Notes: generated by a model not told the origin, from the letters alone. A stretch of 5,805 bases of DNA from Candidatus Dormiibacterota bacterium (GCA_003133485.1 PKXR01000236.1:4435-10239), one strand, 5' to 3'; counted from the first letter of the stretch, positions 1 to 5,805 are shown. Made by a program: numbers and translations.

Positions 1-1831
1 GCTGGGGATCGAGCCGGCCGACGTCTTCCCCCGGGCCACCGATCACGTGCCTCAGATGATTTCCCTGGTCGAGCGCTTGCTGGCGCGGAAGCTGGCCTAT
101 GAGGTGGACGGCACGGTCTACTTCGACACTGCCGCCCAGACGTCTTACGGGGCCCTCTCCGGCAACTCGCTGGAGCAACTACAGCGAGCGGCGGGAGCCG
201 AGCCGGACCCCGCCAAGCGCCATGCCGCCGATTTCACACTCTGGCGGCAGGCCGAAGCGGGACGCCAGCTCATGGTGTGGGACAGCCCCTTCGGGCGGGG
301 CTACCCTGGCTGGCACATCGAATGCTCAGCCATGTCGATGGCCTATCTGGGGGAGGAGATAGACCTCCACACGGGCGGGGTCGACAACATCTTCCCCCAC
401 CACGAGGACGAGCTCGCCCAGAGCGAGGGCGCCACCAGCAAGCAGTTCGTGCGGCACTGGGTCCACGGTCAGCACCTGCTCGCTGACGGAGTAAAGATGG
501 CCAAATCCCAGGGCAACGTGTACACCGTGCAGGACCTGGGCGAACGGGGATTTGACCCCCTCGCCTTCCGGTACCTCTGCGCCACCGTGCGCTTCGGCAC
601 CCGCCTCAATTTCACCCTAGCCTCCCTGGCAGCGGCTGAACGGGGACTGCAGCGCCTGCGCCACCTGGCTACGGGAGACGGAGGATCTCTGGATGAGGAG
701 CGGGTTCGACTATTGCAGGTTGCCGTCCGGGACGCTCTAGAGGACAACCTCGACCTGCCCCGGGCTCTGGCCGTGACTTGGCAGTTCGCCAGAGCCAAGG
801 ACCTCTCCGGAGCGACCCGTCGGGCGGGACTGCTTGGCGCGGACCGGTGGCTCGGCCTGGCGCTTGATCGCTTGCCCCTCGCAGCTCCCGAGCCCGGCGC
901 CTGGCGCGAAGTGGCCACGGTCCGCGAGGAGCAGCGCCGCCGGCGCGCCTACGCCGAGTCTGACGCGGCTCGGATCTCACTCATCGGAGGGGGTGTGATC
1001 CCCGAGGACGGTACCGCCAGCACCACCTATCGCGCGGCCTCAGCGCTGGACCGCCGCCACGGGCTGATCTCCTCCCCGCTGGAAGTCCTGGACCAGCGTG
1101 ACGAACCGGATCTCGTCGAGGTGTCCGTGAGCATCGTCAGCAGCGGCTACCCCGACGATCTGGCGCGCTGCGTTGGTAGCCTCCAGCAGCATCGGGAGGG
1201 CCATTCAGTGGAGATCCTCGCCGTCGACAACGACTCCCGGGAAGTGGGGGCGGTTCTCGACGAACTGGCCCGCGAGGACCCCTCGATCCACGCGTTTCAC
1301 GCCGACCACCAGTTGGGTGAGGGAGCCGCCCGCAACGTCACCCTGCGGGCCGCCCGGGGGTCGGTAGTGCTAATCCTCGACACCGGGGTGGAGGTGACCG
1401 GGGATTGCTTCGGGCCCCTCTTGGAAGCTCTCCGCAACCCCCTAGTCGGTGCCGTCGGCCGGTGGGGGGCCGTCAGTCGAGACATGCGCGAGTTCGACGA
1501 CACCGACGCCCTGGAGGTGGACGCCATCGACGGCTACTGCCTGGCGTTTGCCCGGGGGCGCCTGCGGGAGGTGGGGCTCCTGGATGAGCGCTTTCGCTTT
1601 TACCGGTTGCTGGATTTCCACTACTCGCTCACCCTGCGCGCCTTCGGCCTGAGCCAGCGCCGGGTCCCGGACCTACCGGTAGTTATGCACCGTCACCGAG
1701 GCTGGGAGGACTCCGACCCGGACGAGCGAGAGCGACTCAGCCGGCTCAACTTCCGTCGCTTTTTCGAGCGCTGGCACCACCGTCCCGATCTCCTCCTCGC
1801 CGCGGACCCCGCCTCCTCCGCTCACAACTGA
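1..1831 (+). CDS. cysS: Cysteinyl-tRNA synthetase with C-terminal GT2-like glycosyltransferase domain (5' partial)
   Basis: The enzyme charges tRNA-Cys with cysteine in the cytoplasm. The frame is open from base 2 and the upstream residues PRATDHVPQM match the inside of the CysRS catalytic domain, so the true start and the HIGH motif lie left of the window; the GTG at 47 is internal. Counting from that codon, Zn ligands are visible at C93 (WHIEC), H118 and E122 (PHHEDE), equivalent to E. coli C209, H234 and E238. The KMSKS loop is KMAKS at 150-154. A DALR-type helical region follows (about 220-272), then the usual CysRS tail (REEQRRRRAYAESDAAR, about 293-309, through 328), so the synthetase part is complete and of normal length. 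The frame then continues through a linker (about 329-356) into a GT2-like domain (about 357-585) and stops at TGA 1829-1831. Identity as CysRS is very likely; the role of the extension is unknown. It converges on recO with a 13-base gap. Confidence 0.95.
   Translation, partial: LGIEPADVFPRATDHVPQMISLVERLLARKLAYEVDGTVYFDTAAQTSYGALSGNSLEQLQRAAGAEPDPAKRHAADFTLWRQAEAGRQLMVWDSPFGRGYPGWHIECSAMSMAYLGEEIDLHTGGVDNIFPHHEDELAQSEGATSKQFVRHWVHGQHLLADGVKMAKSQGNVYTVQDLGERGFDPLAFRYLCATVRFGTRLNFTLASLAAAERGLQRLRHLATGDGGSLDEERVRLLQVAVRDALEDNLDLPRALAVTWQFARAKDLSGATRRAGLLGADRWLGLALDRLPLAAPEPGAWREVATVREEQRRRRAYAESDAARISLIGGGVIPEDGTASTTYRAASALDRRHGLISSPLEVLDQRDEPDLVEVSVSIVSSGYPDDLARCVGSLQQHREGHSVEILAVDNDSREVGAVLDELAREDPSIHAFHADHQLGEGAARNVTLRAARGSVVLILDTGVEVTGDCFGPLLEALRNPLVGAVGRWGAVSRDMREFDDTDALEVDAIDGYCLAFARGRLREVGLLDERFRFYRLLDFHYSLTLRAFGLSQRRVPDLPVVMHRHRGWEDSDPDERERLSRLNFRRFFERWHHRPDLLLAADPASSAHN
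1115..1801 (+). other. GT2 (GT-A fold) glycosyltransferase-like domain fused to CysRS
   Basis: This is a domain within the cysS frame. It begins with the typical GT2 first strand and helix (VSVSIVSSGYPDDLARCVGSL), followed by VEILAVDNDS (second strand, nucleotide-binding Asp at 394), LGEGAARN-x-x-L-x-x-A-x-G (the usual helix before the DxD strand), and VVLILDTGVEV at 440-450 where DxD would sit. The second half has DGYCLAFARGRLREVGLLDERF (GT2 acceptor region) and a late HRHRGWED segment. The DxD is DTG (445-447), so the second acidic residue is missing, and the usual catalytic ED before the LxLR helix reads FH, with one Asp (D523) just before. The fold assignment is well supported by pattern. 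Activity is doubtful: it could be a weak or metal-independent transferase, or a binding or structural domain. Confidence 0.82.
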
Positions 1832-1844
1832 CCGAGATGTCGAT
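1832..1844. other. 13-base gap between convergent genes
   Basis: This is the only sequence separating the cysS fusion stop (+) from the recO stop (-). It is too short for a dedicated intrinsic terminator. The nearest inverted repeat (cgggg/ccccg around 1853-1868, inside the recO 3' end) has a 5-bp stem and no T-run. Termination must be Rho-dependent, overlapping or elsewhere. Confidence 0.6.
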
Positions 1845-2612
1845 TCAGACCATCGGGGAGGTCACCCCGCGGAACTCAGTGAGAATTCGCGCCGATTTCA
1901 GCGGTCGGTCGAGGTGATGTTCCAAGTGGGCCAGCAGGATCGCCTCCACCTCATCCCGAAGGGGCTCAGACCACCTCAGCCGACGCAGCAGCGGGAGATC
2001 CCCCGCCTCCATCCGCCGAAGGATCCGCAACGCTGGAGCCGAGCAGGGCAGGACCCCCAGCTGCGAGTTCCAGCATCCGCCCTGGACCACGCCCCCCATC
2101 GCTGGCAGGAAGCCCCCGTCGCGGTCCTGCAGCTCCTCTCCGCAGATCGCGCACCGGCGAAGCTCGGGTAGATAGCCCCCCATGGCGGCGATCTGGAAGG
2201 AGCTCAGCGCCAATTCCAAGCGCGCGTCGCAGCTCAGATCAGCCATCCGCTCTCTGGTCGCCGCGATCAGCTGGTAGAGCTCGGGGTCGGGGTGACCTTC
2301 TTCGAGCGTGGCATCGACCAGCTCCGCCAACACCCCTCCGCAGGCGGTGCGGACGATGTCGCTCCCCGGCCACGGTAAGCCCACGGCGCGCGCCTGAGCC
2401 ACCACCGCCATGTTCCGCCCTGGAACCAAAAGAAGCTCCGAGCGAGTGAGCAGGTCCAGGCCTGCCGCATTGCGGGCCTTCGCCCGCCGCGTACCTCGGG
2501 CCAGAGCGCTGAGCTTGCCCTGATCGCGAGTGAAGATCACCAGGATGCGGTCAGCCTCGGCGAAGGTCCGGCGCCGGAGGACGATCCCCTCGTCGCTGAT
2601 GAGATCGGGCAC
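1845..2612 (-). CDS. recO: DNA repair/recombination mediator RecO
   Basis: RecO acts with RecR (and RecF) to load RecA on SSB-coated single-stranded DNA during gap repair, and it anneals complementary strands. The 255-residue product has the family length. The N-terminal OB-fold signature is clear: GIVLRRR-x-x-x-EADRILVIFT-x-x-QGKLSALARG (9-40). A helical middle region follows (about 85-150), with LELALSSFQIAAMGGYLPEL. The C-terminal zinc motif has four cysteines at C154, C157 (CAIC), C180 and C190. The GTG at 2612 is the only reasonable start: the conserved GIVL motif follows within nine codons, and the in-frame TAA of the upstream gene lies one codon (CGA) before it. No Shine-Dalgarno sequence precedes the GTG, so translation probably depends on ribosomes finishing the upstream CorC-like gene. 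Confidence in the family is high. Confidence 0.93.
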   Translation of the reverse strand: MPDLISDEGIVLRRRTFAEADRILVIFTRDQGKLSALARGTRRAKARNAAGLDLLTRSELLLVPGRNMAVVAQARAVGLPWPGSDIVRTACGGVLAELVDATLEEGHPDPELYQLIAATRERMADLSCDARLELALSSFQIAAMGGYLPELRRCAICGEELQDRDGGFLPAMGGVVQGGCWNSQLGVLPCSAPALRILRRMEAGDLPLLRRLRWSEPLRDEVEAILLAHLEHHLDRPLKSARILTEFRGVTSPMV

Positions 2613-2615
2613 TCG

Positions 2616-3953
2616 TTAGGAGGACTCTGGGGGAACCGCAGTGGGTTCAGCGGAAGCTGGGCTCTGCTCCGCAGCAGGACCATCGGACTCCGCCCCGAAC
2701 GGCCTTTCGGAGCTCAGCCGAACTCGCCTGATCGCCCTCCGGTCGATCTCCTCGACCGTGATGGTGATCCCATTCCCCGCGTCGACGGTGTCGCCCTCCG
2801 ACGGAATCCGTCCCAGATGGGCATAGACCAGACCGCCCACAGAGTCGAAGTCCTCCCCTTCCAGGTGGAGATGGAGTAGCTCGTTGACGTCGTCGAGGCT
2901 GACAGAAGCGCTGACTAGGGCTTCCTGGGGACCCACCAGTTGGACCTCCTCCTGCTCCGCTAAGTCGTATTCATCCCGGATCGGGCCCACGATCTCCTCG
3001 AGCACATCCTCGATCGTGACCAGCCCAGCGGTGCCTCCATACTCGTCGACCACCACCGCCAGGTGAGTCTTGGCGAGCTGCATCTCCTGCAGCAGCTCGC
3101 CCAAACGCTTGGCCTCGGGCACGAAGGTCGGTGGCCGGGCGAGACTTCCCACCCGCAGCTCCTCGGGAGCGTCTCCCCCGGTGTTTCCCAGCAGGTCTTT
3201 GGCATAGATGACGCCGGTGATGTTGTCGACCGTCTCCTCGTAGACCGGGATCCGGCTATGTCCGTGCTCCCGGATCTCGGCTATCGCCTCGTCCACGGTG
3301 GAATCGGCAGGGAGGGCGACCATCTGGACCCGGGGCACCATCACCTCGCGGACCGGCTTGTCGGTCATCTCCAATACCCCGTGGATCATCTCCCTCTCCT
3401 CCTCCTCGACGACCCCCTCCTGCTCGCTGGCCAGAACCAGCTCCTTCAACTCCTCCTCTGTCAGGAAGGGATTCCTTCTCCCACCTTCGCCGGGCAGTAC
3501 TCGGAAGAAAACGGCCGAGATCGCGGTGAGCACCGACACCACCGGACTGAGGGCCTGGGTCGCCAGCGCCACCGGTCGCGCCACGCGGCGGGCCATGGTC
3601 TCGCTGTGCTGGAGCGCATAGGTCTTGGGCCCCAGCTCGCAGAAGAGCAGCACCAGGATGGCCAGAGCCACCGCCGCCCACAGGGCCGCCCCTTCCCCAA
3701 GGTGCTGTTCGGCCAAAAGGGTGGCGGACGACGAAGCCAGCATCAAGGCGAGGGTGTTGGTCACCAGGATCGTCCCCAGGTAACCGCCCGGATTGCGGTG
3801 GAGGCGTTCCACCAGCGCGGCCCGGGGGTCACCTTCTGCCCGCCGCGCCCGGAGCCAGATGCGGCTCACCGAGGTGAGCGAGGTCTCGGCGGTGGCCGAG
3901 ATCCCGGCCAGCACCAAGGCCACCACCAGAACGGCGATCAGCCAACCGCTCAT
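2616..3953 (-). CDS. CNNM/CBS/CorC-HlyC family membrane protein (putative divalent-cation transport protein)
   Basis: The architecture is the standard CorC/TlyC/YtfL type. There is an N-terminal CNNM (DUF21) membrane domain with hydrophobic segments at about 4-20, 60-80, 90-106 and 127-151, including AETSLTSVSR near the first helix and ELGPKTYAL at 106-114. An acidic helix (LTEEELKELV) leads to a CBS pair at about 203-258 and 268-325, containing VMVPR, HSRIPVYEE, GVIYAKDLL and DEYGGTAGLVTIEDVLEEIVG. The C-terminal CorC_HlyC domain (about 340-413) contains EDFDSVGGLV. A disordered Ser/Pro/Ala/Glu tail of about 28 residues follows. Homologues are linked to Mg2+ or Co2+ efflux or sodium-coupled Mg2+ export, with the CBS pair binding an adenine nucleotide; older hemolysin labels are not supported here. 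The ATG at 3953 places the first membrane helix normally at the N-terminus, but no Shine-Dalgarno precedes it. It is followed by recO after three bases. The specific substrate cannot be read from sequence. Confidence 0.92.
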   Translation of the reverse strand: MSGWLIAVLVVALVLAGISATAETSLTSVSRIWLRARRAEGDPRAALVERLHRNPGGYLGTILVTNTLALMLASSSATLLAEQHLGEGAALWAAVALAILVLLFCELGPKTYALQHSETMARRVARPVALATQALSPVVSVLTAISAVFFRVLPGEGGRRNPFLTEEELKELVLASEQEGVVEEEEREMIHGVLEMTDKPVREVMVPRVQMVALPADSTVDEAIAEIREHGHSRIPVYEETVDNITGVIYAKDLLGNTGGDAPEELRVGSLARPPTFVPEAKRLGELLQEMQLAKTHLAVVVDEYGGTAGLVTIEDVLEEIVGPIRDEYDLAEQEEVQLVGPQEALVSASVSLDDVNELLHLHLEGEDFDSVGGLVYAHLGRIPSEGDTVDAGNGITITVEEIDRRAIRRVRLSSERPFGAESDGPAAEQSPASAEPTAVPPESS

Positions 3954-3992
3954 GGGGTTGGGTGCGCCGCACTGACTCGGCTCATCAGAGCG

Positions 3993-4013
3993 CGACTGGG
4001 ACCTGCCCAGTCG
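3993..4013 (-). promoter_or_regulatory. Perfect 8-bp inverted repeat (hairpin or operator) upstream of corC-like gene
   Basis: The arms cgactggg (3993-4000) and cccagtcg (4006-4013) are perfectly complementary around a 5-base spacer. In a - strand transcript it would form a stable GC-rich stem-loop ending about 40 bases upstream of the corC-like ATG. There is no following T-run, so a simple intrinsic terminator is unlikely. An RNA leader hairpin or a protein-binding palindrome are both possible. The repeat is seen directly; its function is inferred. Confidence 0.4.
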
Positions 4014-4096
4014 GCGACATCTCCACCCTCCCCCACGGGAACCGGATCGGCGGCAGGCTTGGTATGTCGGCGGGTGAGCCAGGGCTCATCTTCCGG

Positions 4097-4118
4097 CCGA
4101 GTCTATCAGGCGACTCAG
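4097..4118 (-). terminator. Weak stem-loop immediately after prs stop
   Basis: On the - strand CTGAGTC (4118-4112) can pair with GACTCGG (4103-4097), giving 7 bp with one G-T wobble around an 8-base loop, beginning one base after the prs TGA. No T-run follows, so it may only stabilise the 3' end or assist Rho-dependent termination. The left-hand partner could alternatively pair with CCGAGTC further downstream (3980-3974). Confidence 0.25.
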
Positions 4119-4119
4119 A

Positions 4120-5073
4120 TCACCGAAAGAGGGCCGAGACGCTCCGTCCCTCATGGACTCGGACGATCGCCTCGGCAATCAGCGGCGCCACTGAAACCTG
4201 GGTCACCTTGGGACTGTCGGCCATCTCCTTACCCAAGGGAATGCTGTCAGTCACCACGACCTCATCGACCGGTGCTTCCTCCAGCGTGGCCAGGGCTCCA
4301 TCGCTAAGCACTCCATGAGTGGCCAGCACCTCTACTGAGGTCGCCCCCTTGGCGATCAGAGCGTGAGCCGCGCCGGCGAGGGTGGAGGCGGTGGAGATCA
4401 GGTCGTCCACTAGCACGCAACGGCTGCCGTCCACTTCACCGATGACATTGAGAATCTCGATGTCGTCGTCCCGCGGTCGCCGCTTGTCGATGATGGCCAG
4501 CGGCGAGTCCAGCCGGCGCGCAATCGCGCGCGCCCGGGCGGTCCCGCCTACGTCCGGCGACACCACCACCAGCGGATGGCGGCCATGGCGGGAGCGCACG
4601 TGAGCCGCCAGGATCTTGCTGGCCGTGAGCGCGTCCACGGGGATGTCGAAAAAACCCTGAATCGCCTCGGCGTGCAGGTCGAGGACGATCATCCGCTCCG
4701 CGCCGGCAACCTGCAGAAAGTTGGCCATCAGCTTGGCCGAGATGGGATCCCGGGCCTGGGTTTTCTTCTCCTTGCGGGCATATCCGTAGTAGGGCATCAC
4801 GGCATTGATACGAGCGGCGCTGGCCCGACGCAGCGCATCCAGGATGATGAAGAGTTCCATGTAGTTGTCGTTGACCGGCGGACAGGTCGACTGGATCAGG
4901 AAGACGTCGTGACCCCGCACGGACTCGCCGATCTTCACGTCGAACTCCCCATCTGCGAACCGGGTCACCTCCATCGGAGCCAGCGGCACCCCGACCTCTT
5001 CGGAGATCCGCCGGCCCAAGTCGGTGTTGGCGGTGCCGCAGAGCAGCATCAGCGGTCCTTCGGAGCCGTTCAC
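4120..5073 (-). CDS. prs: Ribose-phosphate pyrophosphokinase (PRPP synthetase)
   Basis: The enzyme transfers pyrophosphate from ATP to ribose 5-phosphate, giving PRPP for purine, pyrimidine, histidine, tryptophan and NAD synthesis. The 317 residues match the bacterial class I length. Visible motifs: RFADGE (38-43), IQSTCPPVNDN with MELFIILDALRRASA (60-86), PYYGYARKEKK (94-104; flexible ATP loop, with K where E. coli has Gln97), DLHA with catalytic His134, IQGFFDIPVD (138-147), VVVSPDVGG (169-177), DKRR (196-199) and the ribose-phosphate loop VDDLISTAST (222-231). It ends in SVSALFR as expected. The PRPP loop has Ser where E. coli has Asp (I-D-T) and Ser in place of the second Gly, a mild deviation. 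The GTG start at 5073 overlaps the glmU stop as GTGA; an ATG at 5049, which has its own AAGGA six bases upstream, would give 309 residues and is also acceptable. Confidence 0.96.
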   Translation of the reverse strand: MNGSEGPLMLLCGTANTDLGRRISEEVGVPLAPMEVTRFADGEFDVKIGESVRGHDVFLIQSTCPPVNDNYMELFIILDALRRASAARINAVMPYYGYARKEKKTQARDPISAKLMANFLQVAGAERMIVLDLHAEAIQGFFDIPVDALTASKILAAHVRSRHGRHPLVVVSPDVGGTARARAIARRLDSPLAIIDKRRPRDDDIEILNVIGEVDGSRCVLVDDLISTASTLAGAAHALIAKGATSVEVLATHGVLSDGALATLEEAPVDEVVVTDSIPLGKEMADSPKVTQVSVAPLIAEAIVRVHEGRSVSALFR

Positions 5074-5084
5074 CCCCCGTCCTC
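5070..5084 (-). promoter_or_regulatory. Ribosome-binding site and GTGA overlap coupling glmU to prs
   Basis: On the - strand GAGGA (5084-5080) lies six bases before the GTG at 5073-5071, and that GTG overlaps the glmU TGA (5072-5070). The site supports the GTG start and translational re-initiation. A second AAGGA (5060-5056) sits six bases before the in-frame ATG at 5049-5047, so initiation at either codon is possible. Confidence 0.55.
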
Positions 5085-5805
5085 AGCTCCGGGCGCGCCC
5101 TTCGCCCGACGCCGGGCAACCCAACCCAGGATGTTGCGCTGGCGCGATCGAGCAACCGCCAGCGCACCATCTGGCACGTCACCGGTGATAACTGATCCGG
5201 CACCGGTGTAAGCACCTTCGCCGACTTCCACCGGCGCGACCAAGATGGTCCCGCTGCCCAGCCGGGCGCCGTCCGCGATCACCGTCCGATGTTTCAACTG
5301 CCCGTCCCAGTTGGCGGTGATGCTGCCAGCGCCGTAGTTGACGTCGCGGCCCACCTCGGCGTCCCCCACATAGCTGAGGTGGGGGATCTGACTACCTTCA
5401 CCCACTCGACTGCGGACAACTTCCGTAAAGGTGCCCAGGTGGGAACTCGGGCCCATCTCGGATTCGGGGCGCACGCGGTTAAAGGGTCCGACATCCACTC
5501 CGTCAGCCAGCTTACAGCCGCTGAGGTGGGATCGGCCGATGTGGCAGCCACTGCCGATCTCTACATCCTCCAGTTCGGCGAAGGGCCCGATGACGCAATC
5601 TGAGCCGATCCGGCTCTTGCCCCGGATCACCGTCCCCGGCGCGATCACGGTGTCCTGGCCCACCTCGACGTCACAGTCGATCCAGGTGGCCCGGGGATCC
5701 GTTACCGTGACCCCTCCGAGCATTAGGCGCCGCAAGGTTCGACGTTGCAGAGCCTCCTCGGCTTGAGCCAGCTGGACTCGGTCGTTGACCTGGATCGACT
5801 CGTCG
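5070..5805 (-). CDS. glmU: Bifunctional GlmU, C-terminal acetyltransferase part (5' partial)
   Basis: GlmU acetylates glucosamine-1-phosphate and then uridylylates it to UDP-GlcNAc, the precursor of peptidoglycan and other envelope glycans. The frame is open to the right edge: upstream codons read NDRVQLAQAEEAL, the linker of GlmU, so the uridylyltransferase domain lies outside the window and the TTG at 5735 is internal. The visible 244 residues form the left-handed beta-helix, with hexapeptide repeats such as VIGPFAEL and IGSGCHIG. Numbering from 5735, E. coli active-site equivalents are R89 (Arg333), H119 (catalytic His363), Y122 (Tyr366), N133 (Asn377), N142 (Asn386) and K148 (Lys392). The Lys351 position (Mycobacterium tuberculosis Lys362) is V107, and Tyr387 is W143. 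The tail RQRNILGWVARRR resembles the actinobacterial form that reaches into the neighbouring subunit. It overlaps prs by 4 bases. GlmU identity is near certain; the full acetyltransferase activity is a question. Confidence 0.95.
   Translation of the reverse strand, partial: DESIQVNDRVQLAQAEEALQRRTLRRLMLGGVTVTDPRATWIDCDVEVGQDTVIAPGTVIRGKSRIGSDCVIGPFAELEDVEIGSGCHIGRSHLSGCKLADGVDVGPFNRVRPESEMGPSSHLGTFTEVVRSRVGEGSQIPHLSYVGDAEVGRDVNYGAGSITANWDGQLKHRTVIADGARLGSGTILVAPVEVGEGAYTGAGSVITGDVPDGALAVARSRQRNILGWVARRRAKGAPGAEDGG

Larger units (their letters stand above)
3954..4119. other. 166-base gap between prs and the corC-like gene (leader region)
   Basis: This is the only sizeable non-coding stretch. 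It should hold any promoter for the corC-recO pair and any terminator of glmU-prs, both read on the - strand. No convincing -35/-10 pair or T-run was found; a GATAGACT element near 4108-4101 is only weakly -10-like. It contains two hairpin candidates (listed separately) and an 8-bp direct repeat ggctcatc at 3979-3986 and 4083-4090. A 34-codon - strand ORF (4089 to 3985) has no homology I recognise and no usable ribosome site, so it is not called a gene. Confidence 0.55.

Noticed and set aside
47..49. GTG at 47 as the cysS start
   Set aside because: In-frame codons before it encode PRATDH, a conserved internal CysRS segment, and a start here would remove the HIGH motif.
469..918. - strand open frame of 149 codons opposite cysS
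   Set aside because: The translation is Arg/Ser-rich and shadow-like, and the + strand carries the clear CysRS zinc and KMAKS regions.
1..1831. A mycothiol-type link: CysRS homologue (MshC) plus glycosyltransferase (MshA) plus GlmU supplying UDP-GlcNAc
   Set aside because: The synthetase part retains the DALR region and full CysRS tail that MshC lacks, and the fused domain is GT2-like, whereas MshA is GT4. It is best read as a genuine CysRS.
1853..1868. Bidirectional terminator between the convergent cysS and recO genes
   Set aside because: The only inverted repeat has a 5-bp stem, lies inside recO and lacks a T-run on either strand.
3985..4089. 34-codon - strand ORF in the prs-corC gap
   Set aside because: It has no spaced Shine-Dalgarno (GGAAG abuts the ATG), no recognisable similarity, and overlaps the inverted repeat. 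It is possible but unsupported.
3063..4307. Long + strand open frame (414 codons) opposite the corC-like gene and prs
   Set aside because: It lies antisense to two clear conserved genes, has low-complexity His/Arg/Gly/Gln-rich translation and no recognisable domain; this is typical shadow coding in GC-rich DNA.
4576..5211. + strand open frame of 211 codons opposite prs and glmU
   Set aside because: It is antisense to well-conserved catalytic motifs of prs, with no family resemblance.
5733..5735. TTG at 5735 as the start of a short acetyltransferase gene
   Set aside because: The frame stays open to the window edge and the upstream codons encode the conserved GlmU linker NDRVQLA-x-AE, so the gene continues outside the window.

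Overview
The window is GC-rich, densely packed bacterial chromosome with frequent GTG starts and only one gap larger than about 15 bases. No rRNA, tRNA, CRISPR array, insertion sequence or phage gene was seen. The gene content is housekeeping. Three features suggest a free-living, high-GC lineage: the CysRS type with a GGVDNIFPHHEDE zinc region and KMAKS loop, the actinobacterial-like GlmU C-terminus (RQRNI-x-x-W) and the operon style. My best guess is Chloroflexota, or a deep actinobacterial-type lineage. This rests on recalled family flavour and not on a search, so treat it as weak.

Layout. Bases 1-1831 (+ strand) hold the 3' part of one long open frame. It encodes most of a cysteinyl-tRNA synthetase, including its complete C-terminus, and runs without a stop into a GT2-type glycosyltransferase-like domain of about 230 residues. 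After a 13-base gap, all remaining genes lie on the - strand and converge on it. Read in transcription order from the right edge they are: glmU (its 5' end lies outside the window), prs (overlapping glmU by 4 bases as GTGA), a 166-base gap with potential hairpins, a CNNM/CBS/CorC-HlyC membrane protein, and recO (starting one codon after the CorC stop, in the same frame).

How the genes relate. GlmU makes UDP-GlcNAc for envelope polymers, and Prs makes PRPP for nucleotides, histidine, tryptophan and NAD. Their stop/start overlap implies coupled translation. The CorC-like protein and RecO form a second tight pair, resembling a reduced phoH-ybeY-corC-era-recO neighbourhood. The CysRS fusion is the most unusual object. 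A translation enzyme carries a sugar-nucleotide-fold domain that keeps the overall GT2 layout but appears to lack the metal-binding DxD, so it may bind rather than transfer a sugar nucleotide, or may have another role. A second point is the GlmU acetyltransferase site, where a conserved, functionally important lysine is replaced by valine.
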